A stretch of DNA of 64,000 nt, from positions 1-64,000 of the forward strand of contig QQUN01000055.1 of assembly GCA_008501585.1 (NCBI GenBank), in the 5' to 3' direction. The notes beneath the pieces were generated by a model. The model was not told the origin of the DNA. It saw nothing but the letters and a program-made list of their open reading frames with translations, and made no database searches. A program made the translations under genes and the position numbers. The DNA is from Pseudomonadota bacterium (GTDB taxonomy: Bacteria > Pseudomonadota > Gammaproteobacteria > Burkholderiales > Rhodocyclaceae). Of this stretch, positions 48,994 through 57,579 are shown in pieces. Numbering within the stretch: the stretch's first letter is position 1; every line of letters begins with the position of its first letter.

Positions 48994-50286
48994 ATGACGC
49001 TGTTTGAAGAACATCCGCTCCGACAAAGCCTCAACGACGAGGTCCACGCCCGCCCGCCGATCCCGCTGCGCGGGCCGACGCGCATCAGCTACCTGGCCTT
49101 CGTGCACGACAACGGCAGCAGCGACCAGGAACACCACCACCTCCAGCAACTCGCCCGCCAGCTGCAGATCCCCGTTCCCGAAACCGCCAGGGGCCACCTG
49201 CTGATCGACGCCGGCGACTTCCGGCTCAAGTGGGAGCGCCACAACGAATTCTCCAGCTACACCTTCCTGCGCGACGTCGACGACACCGAGCCCGAAGACG
49301 CCACCGCCCTGCTCGCCGTGCCCGCCGCCTGGCGCAAGGCCATCCCCGGCAAGCTGATGGTCGCCTCGCATGTGGCGGTCCTGTCGGCTGGACAGCACCC
49401 CGCCGAGGCGCGCGCCGCCCAGCTGGCCGACCCGGGCCGCTCGGTCATCGTCTCGCGCTTCGCCGACGGCGCCGGCTGGATGTTTACCGACTTCCAGATC
49501 CACGACGGCTTCTCGCGCTTCACCATCATCGACGACGGCCTCGACCCCCGCCAGGCCGGCCGCAACGTGCAACGCATTCTGGAAATCGAAACCTACCGGA
49601 TGATGGCGCTGATGGCCTTCCCCGTCGCCAAGGCGATCAGCAAGACGCTCAAGGCCGCCGAAGACGAGCTGGCCGACCTGATGGACGCCATGGGCCAGTC
49701 CGACACCGCCAGCGACGAGCGCGACATCCTCACCCGCCTGACCCGTCTGGCCACCGAGGTCGAGCATGCCGTCGCCCGCACCACCTACCGTTTCGGCGCC
49801 GCCGCGGCCTACTATCGCCTGGTTCAGCAACGCACCGCCGAACTGCGCGAACAGCGCCATGCCGGCTACCCGAACATCGCCGACTTTGTCGAACGCCGCC
49901 TCGCGCCGGCCATCAACACCTGCGCCGCCATCGCCCGCCGCCAGGAAGAACTCTCCGCCCGCATCGCACGCAGCAGCCAGTTGCTGCGCACCCGCGTCGA
50001 CATCGCCCTGCAGCAGCAGAACCAGGAACTGCTCGGCCAGATGAACCGACGCGCCAAGCTACAGCTGCGCCTGCAGGAAACCGTCGAAGGCCTGTCGGTG
50101 GTCGCCATCACCTACTACGCCTCGCAACTGGTCAACTACATGGCCAAGGGCGCCAAGCCCGTCATCACGCCGCTCACCCCGGAGATCCTCACCGCCATCA
50201 CCATCCCCATCATCGCCACGGCGGTGGCGCTCGGCCTGCGCCGGATGCGCAAGGCGCTGGCGGCGGAAGAATCGGGCGGGCATTGA
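48994..50286 (+). CDS. DUF3422 family membrane-anchored protein
   Basis: A 430-residue protein. The N-terminus HPLRQSLNDEVHARPPIPLRGPTRISYLAF is the family signature; the middle is long helical/coiled-coil (about residues 200-360). Hydrophobic segments near the C-terminus (LSVVAITYYASQLVNYMAKGAK and ILTAITIPIIATAVALGLRR) suggest two TM helices. Function unknown in the family. Monocistronic. Confidence 0.86.
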   Translation: MTLFEEHPLRQSLNDEVHARPPIPLRGPTRISYLAFVHDNGSSDQEHHHLQQLARQLQIPVPETARGHLLIDAGDFRLKWERHNEFSSYTFLRDVDDTEPEDATALLAVPAAWRKAIPGKLMVASHVAVLSAGQHPAEARAAQLADPGRSVIVSRFADGAGWMFTDFQIHDGFSRFTIIDDGLDPRQAGRNVQRILEIETYRMMALMAFPVAKAISKTLKAAEDELADLMDAMGQSDTASDERDILTRLTRLATEVEHAVARTTYRFGAAAAYYRLVQQRTAELREQRHAGYPNIADFVERRLAPAINTCAAIARRQEELSARIARSSQLLRTRVDIALQQQNQELLGQMNRRAKLQLRLQETVEGLSVVAITYYASQLVNYMAKGAKPVITPLTPEILTAITIPIIATAVALGLRRMRKALAAEESGGH

Positions 50287-50385
50287 TGACAGACTGCACA
50301 TTCGCCCGAGAAAAGGCACGCCAGCGCACCCGCAGATGCTCTAGGCTAGTCCGAACGCACTAGCCGATCGACATTCGAACGCCCC

Positions 50386-51864
50386 ATGCTCTTCACCAGC
50401 GCGGCCTTTGCATTCCTCTATCTCCCGATCGTCGCCTTTGTCTTCTACCTTTTGCCCAGCCGCCACCGCACGCTGGCGGCGGGCTGGCTGTTCGCCGCCT
50501 CGGTGTTTTTCTATGGCTACTGGATGCCCGAGTTCGTGGCGCTGCTGCTCGGCTCCATCGTGTGGAACTACAGCGTCGGCCGCCGCATCGCTCGGTGCGG
50601 CGCACGCAGCCCGGGCGCGCGACGCTGGCTGATCATCGGCGTCACGGTCGACCTGCTGCTGCTGGGCTATTTCAAGTACGCCAATTTCTTTGTCGACAGC
50701 GTCAATGCGCTTGTCGGCACCGGCTGGCACCTCGGCGAGGTCGTACTGCCGATCGGCATTTCCTTCTTCACCTTCACCCAGATTGCCTTCCTGGCCGACG
50801 GTTACCAGAAAGGCGTGCGCGAATTTGCCTTCATGCACTACGGCCTGTTCGTCACCTACTTTCCGCACCTGATCGCGGGGCCGGTGCTGCACCATGCGCA
50901 GATGATGCCGCAGTTCCGCGACACCGCGAACGACCGCTTCAAGGCCGGCAACTTCGTCGGCGGACTGGCGATCTTCGCGCTGGGGCTGTTCAAGAAGGTG
51001 GTCCTGGCGGACGGCATCTCGCCGTACGCCGACACCGTGTTCAACGCCGCCGAGGCCGGCGCCCAACCCGACATGGTCGAAGCCTGGATCGGCGCGCTGG
51101 CCTACACCTTCCAGCTCTACTTCGATTTTTCCGGCTACTCGGACATGGCCATCGGCCTGTCCTGGATGTTCAACATCCGCCTGCCCTACAACTTCAACTC
51201 CCCCTATCGCGCCACCTCCATTTCTGAATTCTGGCGCTGCTGGCACATGAGCCTGTCGGCCTTCCTGCGCGACTATCTCTACATCCCGCTCGGCGGCAGC
51301 CAGAAGGGGCCGGCGCGGCGCTATGTGAACCTGTTCATCACCATGCTGCTCGGTGGCCTGTGGCATGGCGCAGCATGGACCTTCGTGGTGTGGGGCGGCC
51401 TGCACGGCCTGTACCTGGCAATCAACCACGCCTTCCGGGCGGCGGTGGCACGCCATGCGCCGCAATGGCCCGAGCGGCTCGCCTACAAGCTGGCCGCCTG
51501 GGGCATCACGATGTTGGCGGTGATCGTCGGCTGGGTGTTCTTCCGCGCCGAGAGCTTCGCCGCAGCGGGCCGCATCCTGATGGGCATGGCCGTCACGGAC
51601 GCACCGGCCGATGCGATCCATCCGCTCTTGTGGAACGCCGGCCTGGACACCGCGCGCGGCGCCCTGTGGTGCATCGTGCTGGGCGCACTGGCCTTCCTGT
51701 GCCCCAACAGCAACCGCATCGGCGAAGCCCTGCTCAGCCGCACCCGCACCCGGCCCGGCCTGTGCGCCCTGCTCGCCGGCGTGGGGCTGACGCTGGCCGT
51801 GCTGCTGGTGTTCATCAACGAAACGCGCGACGCGGCCAGCGCGTTCATCTACTTCAATTTCTGA
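50386..51864 (+). CDS. MBOAT-family O-acyltransferase (AlgI-like)
   Basis: A 492-residue polytopic membrane acyltransferase that passes acetyl groups across the membrane to an extracytoplasmic polymer or partner. Motifs are FPHLIAGPVLHHAQMMPQF, FDFSGYSDMAIGLSWM, FWRCWHMSLSAFLRDYLYIPLGGS and the catalytic-His segment GGLWHGAAWTFVVWG. Its stop overlaps the ATG of an SGNH-type partner, the usual two-gene arrangement for polysaccharide O-acetylation. No exopolysaccharide genes are adjacent, so the acceptor is unknown. Confidence 0.92.
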   Translation: MLFTSAAFAFLYLPIVAFVFYLLPSRHRTLAAGWLFAASVFFYGYWMPEFVALLLGSIVWNYSVGRRIARCGARSPGARRWLIIGVTVDLLLLGYFKYANFFVDSVNALVGTGWHLGEVVLPIGISFFTFTQIAFLADGYQKGVREFAFMHYGLFVTYFPHLIAGPVLHHAQMMPQFRDTANDRFKAGNFVGGLAIFALGLFKKVVLADGISPYADTVFNAAEAGAQPDMVEAWIGALAYTFQLYFDFSGYSDMAIGLSWMFNIRLPYNFNSPYRATSISEFWRCWHMSLSAFLRDYLYIPLGGSQKGPARRYVNLFITMLLGGLWHGAAWTFVVWGGLHGLYLAINHAFRAAVARHAPQWPERLAYKLAAWGITMLAVIVGWVFFRAESFAAAGRILMGMAVTDAPADAIHPLLWNAGLDTARGALWCIVLGALAFLCPNSNRIGEALLSRTRTRPGLCALLAGVGLTLAVLLVFINETRDAASAFIYFNF

Positions 51865-52874
51865 TGAAGATCCTGCGCCCGCTCCGCCTGCTGCTGCTCG
51901 GCGCCCTGCTCACCTTGCTTGGGCTGGAAGGACTCCTGCGCCTGCTGCCGGTGTCGACCGCCACCCGGGTCGATTACCATGTGGCGCCGACCATCCTCAC
52001 CTATCCGCCGCACCTCGATTTCACGGTGGCCACCGGCTGGGACCTGAAGAACGCGCGCCATCTGCGCAGCAACAACTACGGTTTCGTCGACACCCAGGAC
52101 TTCGTGCCCAACCCGCAAGCCATCGCGGTGATCGGCGACAGCTTCGTCGAGGCCAACATGCTGGCGCCCGACGATCGCATCGGGCCGGCACTGTCACGTG
52201 CGCTGGGCGGCGCGGCGGTATATTCCATGGGCGGGCCCGGCTCCAGCCTGCTCGACTATGCCGAGCGCGCCCGCCTGGCAGCCAGTCGTTTCGGCATCCA
52301 GCGGTTTGTGTTCGTACTGGAACTGGGGGATGTCCAGCAGGCCCTGTGCGGCTCCGGCAACCACCACGGCCCATGCATCGACCCGAAAAGCGGCGCCCTC
52401 ACCCCGTACGCCCGGCCATCGGCGACCGGCCTCAAGACCTGGGCGCGACATTCGGCACTGGCGCAATACGTGTTCTCTCAGCTCAAGTTCAGTCCCGCCC
52501 GGTTGTGGCAATCGCTGCGCCCGGCCATCGCCGCCGGCCATGTGCAAAAGACGATGCCACAGGCGCTGACCCGCAGCATCCTGACGCGCTTTTTCGACGG
52601 ACTCCCCGCCACCGCCCACCCGCCGGTCGTGCTGATCGACGGGCCGCGCGGCCGCGACGGCGCTGAAACCGACCGGCAACTGGCGCAGATGGCCGAACTG
52701 CGCGCCATGGCGGAGGCCGCCGGCGTCCGCGTCATCGATCTGGCGCCGCATTTTGCGGCCTGGCGTGCGGCCAGCCCCCTATCGCTCGAAGTCGGACCCT
52801 ACGACGGCCACTGGAACCCGCTCGGCCACCGGATCGCGGCCGAGGCCGCCGCCGAGGCCATGCGCGCCCCCTGA
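51864..52874 (+). CDS. SGNH/AlgJ-like O-acetyltransferase partner protein
   Basis: A 336-residue membrane-anchored protein: an N-terminal signal-anchor (LRLLLLGALLTLLGLEGLLRLL), then the SGNH-like hydrolase fold with VIGDSFVEANM (nucleophile Ser in the GDS motif) and PYDGHWNPLGHRIAAEA (Asp-x2-His). The ATG shares one base with the preceding MBOAT stop, so translation is coupled. Inferred to finish acetyl transfer to a periplasmic or extracellular polymer. The track ORF start at 51360 is a shadow. Confidence 0.85.
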   Translation: MKILRPLRLLLLGALLTLLGLEGLLRLLPVSTATRVDYHVAPTILTYPPHLDFTVATGWDLKNARHLRSNNYGFVDTQDFVPNPQAIAVIGDSFVEANMLAPDDRIGPALSRALGGAAVYSMGGPGSSLLDYAERARLAASRFGIQRFVFVLELGDVQQALCGSGNHHGPCIDPKSGALTPYARPSATGLKTWARHSALAQYVFSQLKFSPARLWQSLRPAIAAGHVQKTMPQALTRSILTRFFDGLPATAHPPVVLIDGPRGRDGAETDRQLAQMAELRAMAEAAGVRVIDLAPHFAAWRAASPLSLEVGPYDGHWNPLGHRIAAEAAAEAMRAP

Positions 52875-52887
52875 AGCCAGCGCGGCC

Positions 52888-53103
52888 CTACTTGCCGACC
52901 TGGTCGCCAATGACGCCACCGATCGCTGCGCCACCGACCGTGCCCAACACTCCACCGTCGGTCATGACCGCACCGGCCACGCCCCCGACGCCGGCACCGA
53001 TAGCCGCGCTGCGCTCGCGGTGAGACATGCCTTCCCAGGTGCTGCAGCCACTCGCCCCGATCATCAGCAATGCGGCCACCAAGAGTGAGAGATGCGTTTT
53101 CAT
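52888..53103 (-). CDS. Small glycine-zipper lipoprotein
   Basis: A 71-residue lipoprotein with signal peptide and lipobox IGASGC (Cys20), then a glycine-zipper repeat (GAGVGGVAGAVMTDGGVLG, AIGGVIGDQVGK). Similar to OsmB/SlyB-type small envelope lipoproteins. The true ATG is at 53103 with GGAGG upstream; the track ORF is far too long. It converges on the SGNH gene with 13 bases between. Confidence 0.85.
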   Translation of the reverse strand: MKTHLSLLVAALLMIGASGCSTWEGMSHRERSAAIGAGVGGVAGAVMTDGGVLGTVGGAAIGGVIGDQVGK

Positions 53104-53368
53104 GATGCCTCCTTTGACGACGTCCGATACCGTCGTCCGCATTCCTTGGACCACAGCCACCGGCGGAATTTCCGTCCAAATGTATCCGGATCTGTCCAGC
53201 TGCCGCCGTGTCGCGGGCGACCCGCCATGGCCGCCCGCCCGGGATCCCCCGCGCCAGAACGCCCGCCGCCTTGCATCCGATGACCGTCGATCGCCACCGT
53301 GCAGCAGAGGCCACGGACCGCGGCCGAGGCCGCTATAATTCCGCTTTGCTCCGCTCTGGCCGACACTC

Positions 53369-54304
53369 ATGACCACGCCCCTGTTCCAGTCCAGCATCAC
53401 CTCCCTGCCCCTGCTCGCTCGCGGCAAGGTACGCGACATCTATGCCGTCGATGACGAAAAGCTGCTCATCGTCACCTCCGACCGCCTGTCCGCCTTCGAC
53501 GTGATCCTGCCCGATCCCATCCCGCGCAAGGGCGAGGTGCTCACCGCGCTGGCCAGTTTCTGGTTCGACCGCCTGGCCCATGTGGTGCCCAACCAGCTCA
53601 CCGGCATCGCGCCTGAAACCGTGGTCGCCCCCAACGAGCGCGACCAGGTCACCGGCCGCGCGCTGGTGGTCAAGCGCCTCACCCCACTGCCCATCGAGGC
53701 GGTGGTGCGTGGTTATGTGATCGGCTCCGGCTGGAAGGACTACCAGCGCACCGGCGCCATCTGCGGCATCGCGCTGCCGGCCGGCCTGCAGCAGGCGGCC
53801 AAGCTGCCGTCCCCCATCTTCACCCCGGCCTCCAAGGCCGACGTGGGCGACCACGACGAGAACATCTCCTTCGCCGAAGCGCAGACCCGCACCGCCGCCG
53901 CGCTCTCCGGCCTGCTCGCCGGCACCGGCAAGAACGGCGCACAGCTGGTCGAAGAGGCGCGCAAGGCGGCCGTGCAGCTGTACACCGAGGCGGCCAACTA
54001 CGCCGCCGGGCGCGGCATCATCATTGCCGACACCAAGTTCGAGTTCGGTGTCGACGCTGCCGGCACGCTGCACCTGATCGACGAGGCGCTCACCCCCGAC
54101 TCCTCCCGCTTCTGGCCGGCCGACCAGTACCGCGAGGGCATCAGCCCGCCGTCCTACGACAAGCAGTATGTGCGCGACTACCTCGAGACGCTGGACTGGA
54201 ACAAGACCGCCCCCGGCCCGCGCCTGCCCGCCGACGTGGCAGCGCGCACCGGCGCCAAGTATGTCGAGGCCTACGAGCGACTGACCGGCCGCCAGCTGGG
54301 CTGA
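53369..54304 (+). CDS. purC: Phosphoribosylaminoimidazole-succinocarboxamide synthase
   Basis: A 311-residue purine-biosynthesis ligase joining CAIR and aspartate. Family motifs: [53 protein letters not shown], and [31 protein letters not shown]. It is the long form common in betaproteobacteria. A TATAAT hexamer lies at 53334-53339 before the ATG. Stand-alone; no other pur genes follow. Confidence 0.97.
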   Translation: MTTPLFQSSITSLPLLARGKVRDIYAVDDEKLLIVTSDRLSAFDVILPDPIPRKGEVLTALASFWFDRLAHVVPNQLTGIAPETVVAPNERDQVTGRALVVKRLTPLPIEAVVRGYVIGSGWKDYQRTGAICGIALPAGLQQAAKLPSPIFTPASKADVGDHDENISFAEAQTRTAAALSGLLAGTGKNGAQLVEEARKAAVQLYTEAANYAAGRGIIIADTKFEFGVDAAGTLHLIDEALTPDSSRFWPADQYREGISPPSYDKQYVRDYLETLDWNKTAPGPRLPADVAARTGAKYVEAYERLTGRQLG

Positions 54305-54401
54305 CGGACACGGCGGCGCTCGATGCCGCAATGCAGCTTTCCTTTGCCGGAAATGCGTTCTAGATTGAGAGGACGGCCCCCTCTCGATCTGGAGCGCTTT
54401 C

Positions 54402-55175
54402 ATGGATAGACACGTCGATTTTCTATCGCAGCATTTCGACCTGCCCCGCATCCGCGAAGTCCCCCCGCAACGCCCGCTCGACTGGCTGCAACGCGGCTGG
54501 TCGGACATGCGCGACAACCTCGGCGCCAGCCTGGCCTACGGCCTGTTTTTTGCCCTCATCGGCTACCTGCTGCTGGCTTTTGCCGCGCCGCGCCCCTACC
54601 TGTTCTCGACCGCCATTTCCGGCTTTCTGCTGATCGGCCCGCTGGCCGCTGCCGGGCTGTACGAGATCTCGCGCCGGCACGAGGCCGGCGAGCGCACCGG
54701 CCTCAAGGCCTCGCTGGCGGGGCTGCGCCAGCGCGCCGACGTGCTGTTCCATTTCGGCATCCTGCTGGCGCTGATGCTGATCGTCTGGGAGCGCGTCTCG
54801 GCCGTGGTCTTCGCGCTGTTCTATGCCGACAACGTGCCCGACCTGAGCAACTTCTTCCAGTCGATCTTCTTCTCCGGCGAATACACCATGCTGGTACTGG
54901 CCTACATCGCCGTCGGCGGCATTCTGGCGGCAGTCGTCTTCAGCGCCACGGTGATCGCCATCCCGATGATGATCGGCCGCGACACCGACATGATGACCGC
55001 CATGGCCACCAGCCTGCGCGCCGTCGCTCTCAACCCCGTGCCCATGCTGGTGTGGGCAGCGCTCATCGTCATCCTCATGCTGCTTGGCTTCGCCACGCTG
55101 ATGGTCGGCATGGCGATCCTGCTGCCGCTGCTCGGCCACGCCTCCTGGCACGCCTACCGCGACCTCGTCGACTGA
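54402..55175 (+). CDS. DUF2189-domain membrane protein
   Basis: A 257-residue protein with about five to six membrane segments after a cytoplasmic start. The conserved pattern PLDWLQRGWSDMRDNLGASLAYGLFFALIGYLLL and FSATVIAIPMMIGRDTDMMTAMATSLRAV identifies DUF2189, a family often found near cytochrome oxidase genes. Function unknown. A TIR-bounded repeat begins at the base after its stop codon. Confidence 0.87.
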   Translation: MDRHVDFLSQHFDLPRIREVPPQRPLDWLQRGWSDMRDNLGASLAYGLFFALIGYLLLAFAAPRPYLFSTAISGFLLIGPLAAAGLYEISRRHEAGERTGLKASLAGLRQRADVLFHFGILLALMLIVWERVSAVVFALFYADNVPDLSNFFQSIFFSGEYTMLVLAYIAVGGILAAVVFSATVIAIPMMIGRDTDMMTAMATSLRAVALNPVPMLVWAALIVILMLLGFATLMVGMAILLPLLGHASWHAYRDLVD

Positions 55176-55318
55176 GAACGTTTGAAGAAATCGTAGCGAG
55201 CAGGGTCGAGTGCAAGGCGCGAGCTCGCGAACGACGAGACATATCAAATAGATAGGCGAGGAGTGAGCGAGTGAGCAACGCAGCAATCGGCACGCGCAGT
55301 AGATTTATTCACACGTTC
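55176..55318. repeat. 143-base element with 17-base terminal inverted repeats
   Basis: Left end GAACGTTTGAAGAAATC (55176-55192) pairs with right end GATTTATTCACACGTTC (55302-55318) with 15 of 17 matches. The interior has AT-richer stretches (ACATATCAAATAGATAGG) and short GAGC-type repeats unlike the flanks. No ORF. It starts at the base after the DUF2189 stop. The rest of the 313-base gap to prlC (55319-55488) shows nothing but a short GC-rich leader. Confidence 0.72.
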
Positions 55319-55488
55319 TGACCGCTTACCCCCTGCGGGCCCACCCGGCCCGCCGCCCCCGGCCATTGCGCCGGGGGCTCTTGATTCCCCGCCCCGCGCC
55401 CCGACCTGATGCCTGAGCGGCCACGCACCCGCGCGCAGCCGCGCCCGAACTTGCCTACAATCGGCGCATTCCCTTTTCTGGAACTGTC

Positions 55489-57558
55489 ATGTCTGCCGTC
55501 TCCGACAATCCGCTGCTCGATTTCACCGACCTCACGCACTTCGACCGCATCACCCCGGCCGATGTCGAGCCGGCCATCCGCCATCTGCTCGACACCGCCC
55601 GCAGCACGCTGGCCGAACTCGAAAGCGAGGCCACCCCGGCCACCTGGGACGGCTTCGTGATCCCCATGACCGAGGCCACCGAGCACCTCGGCCGCGCCTG
55701 GGGCGTGGTCGGCCACATGCACAGCGTGATGGACACCCCCGACTGGCGCGCCGCCTACAACGCGCTGCTGCCCGAGATCAGCGGCTTCTATGCCGATCTG
55801 GGCCAGAACGAAGCGCTCTACGCCAAGTACCGCGCCCTGCGCGACAGCGCCGAATACGCCACCCTCACGCCGGTGCGCCAGCGCATCATCGACCATGAAC
55901 TGCGCGACTTCCGCCTCTCCGGCGCCGAGCTGCCCGAGGCGCAGAAACCGCGCTTCAAGGCCATCAGCGAGGAACAGTCCGCCCTCGGCGCCCGGTTCTC
56001 CGAGAACCTGCTCGACGCCACCAACGCCTTCGCCGAGTGGGTCACCGACGAGGCCGAACTGGCCGGTCTGCCCGAGGACGTGGTCGACGCCGCGCGTGCC
56101 GCGGCCGACAAGGACGGCCGCGAGGGCTGGAAGTTCACCCTGCAGATGCCCTCCTACCTGCCGGTGATGCAATACGCCGACAGCGCCCGGCTGCGCGAGG
56201 TGATGTACCGCGCCAACGGCACGCGCGCCTCCGAACTGGGCAAGCCGGAATGGGACAACGGCCCGATCATCGGCCGCCTGCTGGCGCTGGCCGCCGAAGA
56301 AGCGAAGATGCTCGGCTACCGCAGCTACGCCGAGCTGTCGCTGGTGCCCAAGATGGCCGAGACCCCCGAGCAGGTGCTCGACTTCCTGCGCGAGCTGGGC
56401 GCCAAGGCCAAGCCCTACGCCGAACGCGACCTGGCCGAACTGAAGGCCTTCGCCGCCAAGGAACTGGGTATCGCCGAGCTGCAGCCCTGGGACATGGGCT
56501 ACGCCAGCGAAAAGCTGCGCCAGGCGCGCTATGCCTTCTCGGAAAACGAGGTGCGCCAGTACTTCCCCGAGCCGCGCGTGCTCGACGGCCTGTTCGGCGT
56601 CATCCAATCGCTCTACGGTGTGCAGCTGCGCCATGACAGCGCGCCGGTGTGGGACCCGTCGGTCAAGGTGCTGCGCATCGAGCGCGACGGCCGCCTCATT
56701 GGCCAGCTCTATCTGGACCTGCATGCCCGCGACACCAAGCGCGGCGGCGCCTGGATGGATTCGGCGCGCAACCGCCAGCGCAGCGGCAGCCGCCTGCTCA
56801 CGCCGGTCGCCTACGTGGTGTGCAACTTCTCGCCGCCGGTCGGCGACAAGCCCGCCACACTGACCCATGACGACGTGCTGACCCTGTTCCACGAGTTCGG
56901 CCACGCCCTGCACCACCTGCTCACCGAGGTCGACGAGGTGGCCGTTTCGGGCATCCACGGCGTCGAGTGGGACGCCGTCGAGCTGCCCAGCCAGTTCATG
57001 GAAAACTTCTGCTGGGAGTGGGATGTGCTCAGCGGCATGAGCGCCCATGTCACCACCGGCGAGGCGCTGCCGCGCGAACTGTTCGACAAGATGCTCGCCG
57101 CACGCCACTTCCAGAGCGGCATGCAGATGGTGCGCCAGCTCGAGTTCAGCCTCTTCGACCTGCGTCTCTACCACGAGATCGAGGCCGAGCAGCCGGTGCC
57201 CATCGCCACCGTGCTGGCCCTGCTCGACGAAGTACGGCGCGAGGTGGCCGTCACCTTCCCGCCGGCCTGGCACCGCTTCCCGCTGAGCTTCTCGCACATC
57301 TTCGCCGGCGGCTACTCGGCCGGCTACTACAGCTACAAGTGGGCCGAGGTGCTCTCCGCCGACGCCTTCGCCGCCTTCGAGGAAGCCGGCGCCGGCAACC
57401 ACAGCCTGCTCGACCGCGCCACCGGCGAGCGCTTCTGGCGCGAAATACTGGCCGTCGGCGGCAGCCGCCCGGCGCTCGACTCGTTCATCGCCTTCCGCGG
57501 CCGCGAACCGCAGGTCGACGCCCTGCTGCGCCACAGCGGCATGCTCGAAGCCGCCTGA
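55489..57558 (+). CDS. prlC: Oligopeptidase A (M3 family metallopeptidase)
   Basis: A 689-residue cytoplasmic zinc peptidase degrading short peptides, including cleaved signal peptides. The zinc motif is LFHEFGHALHH with downstream Glu in GVEWDAVELPSQF, and the M3 C-terminal FAGGYSAGYYSYKWAEVLSADAF is present. N-terminal DNPLLDFTDLTHFDRITPADVEPAI is family standard. Length usual. Confidence 0.96.
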   Translation: MSAVSDNPLLDFTDLTHFDRITPADVEPAIRHLLDTARSTLAELESEATPATWDGFVIPMTEATEHLGRAWGVVGHMHSVMDTPDWRAAYNALLPEISGFYADLGQNEALYAKYRALRDSAEYATLTPVRQRIIDHELRDFRLSGAELPEAQKPRFKAISEEQSALGARFSENLLDATNAFAEWVTDEAELAGLPEDVVDAARAAADKDGREGWKFTLQMPSYLPVMQYADSARLREVMYRANGTRASELGKPEWDNGPIIGRLLALAAEEAKMLGYRSYAELSLVPKMAETPEQVLDFLRELGAKAKPYAERDLAELKAFAAKELGIAELQPWDMGYASEKLRQARYAFSENEVRQYFPEPRVLDGLFGVIQSLYGVQLRHDSAPVWDPSVKVLRIERDGRLIGQLYLDLHARDTKRGGAWMDSARNRQRSGSRLLTPVAYVVCNFSPPVGDKPATLTHDDVLTLFHEFGHALHHLLTEVDEVAVSGIHGVEWDAVELPSQFMENFCWEWDVLSGMSAHVTTGEALPRELFDKMLAARHFQSGMQMVRQLEFSLFDLRLYHEIEAEQPVPIATVLALLDEVRREVAVTFPPAWHRFPLSFSHIFAGGYSAGYYSYKWAEVLSADAFAAFEEAGAGNHSLLDRATGERFWREILAVGGSRPALDSFIAFRGREPQVDALLRHSGMLEAA

Positions 57559-57579
57559 AGCCGGGCGCGCCGGGGCGGC

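Noticed and set aside
55309-57534. 741-residue minus-strand ORF
   Set aside because: Antisense to prlC, which has intact catalytic motifs.
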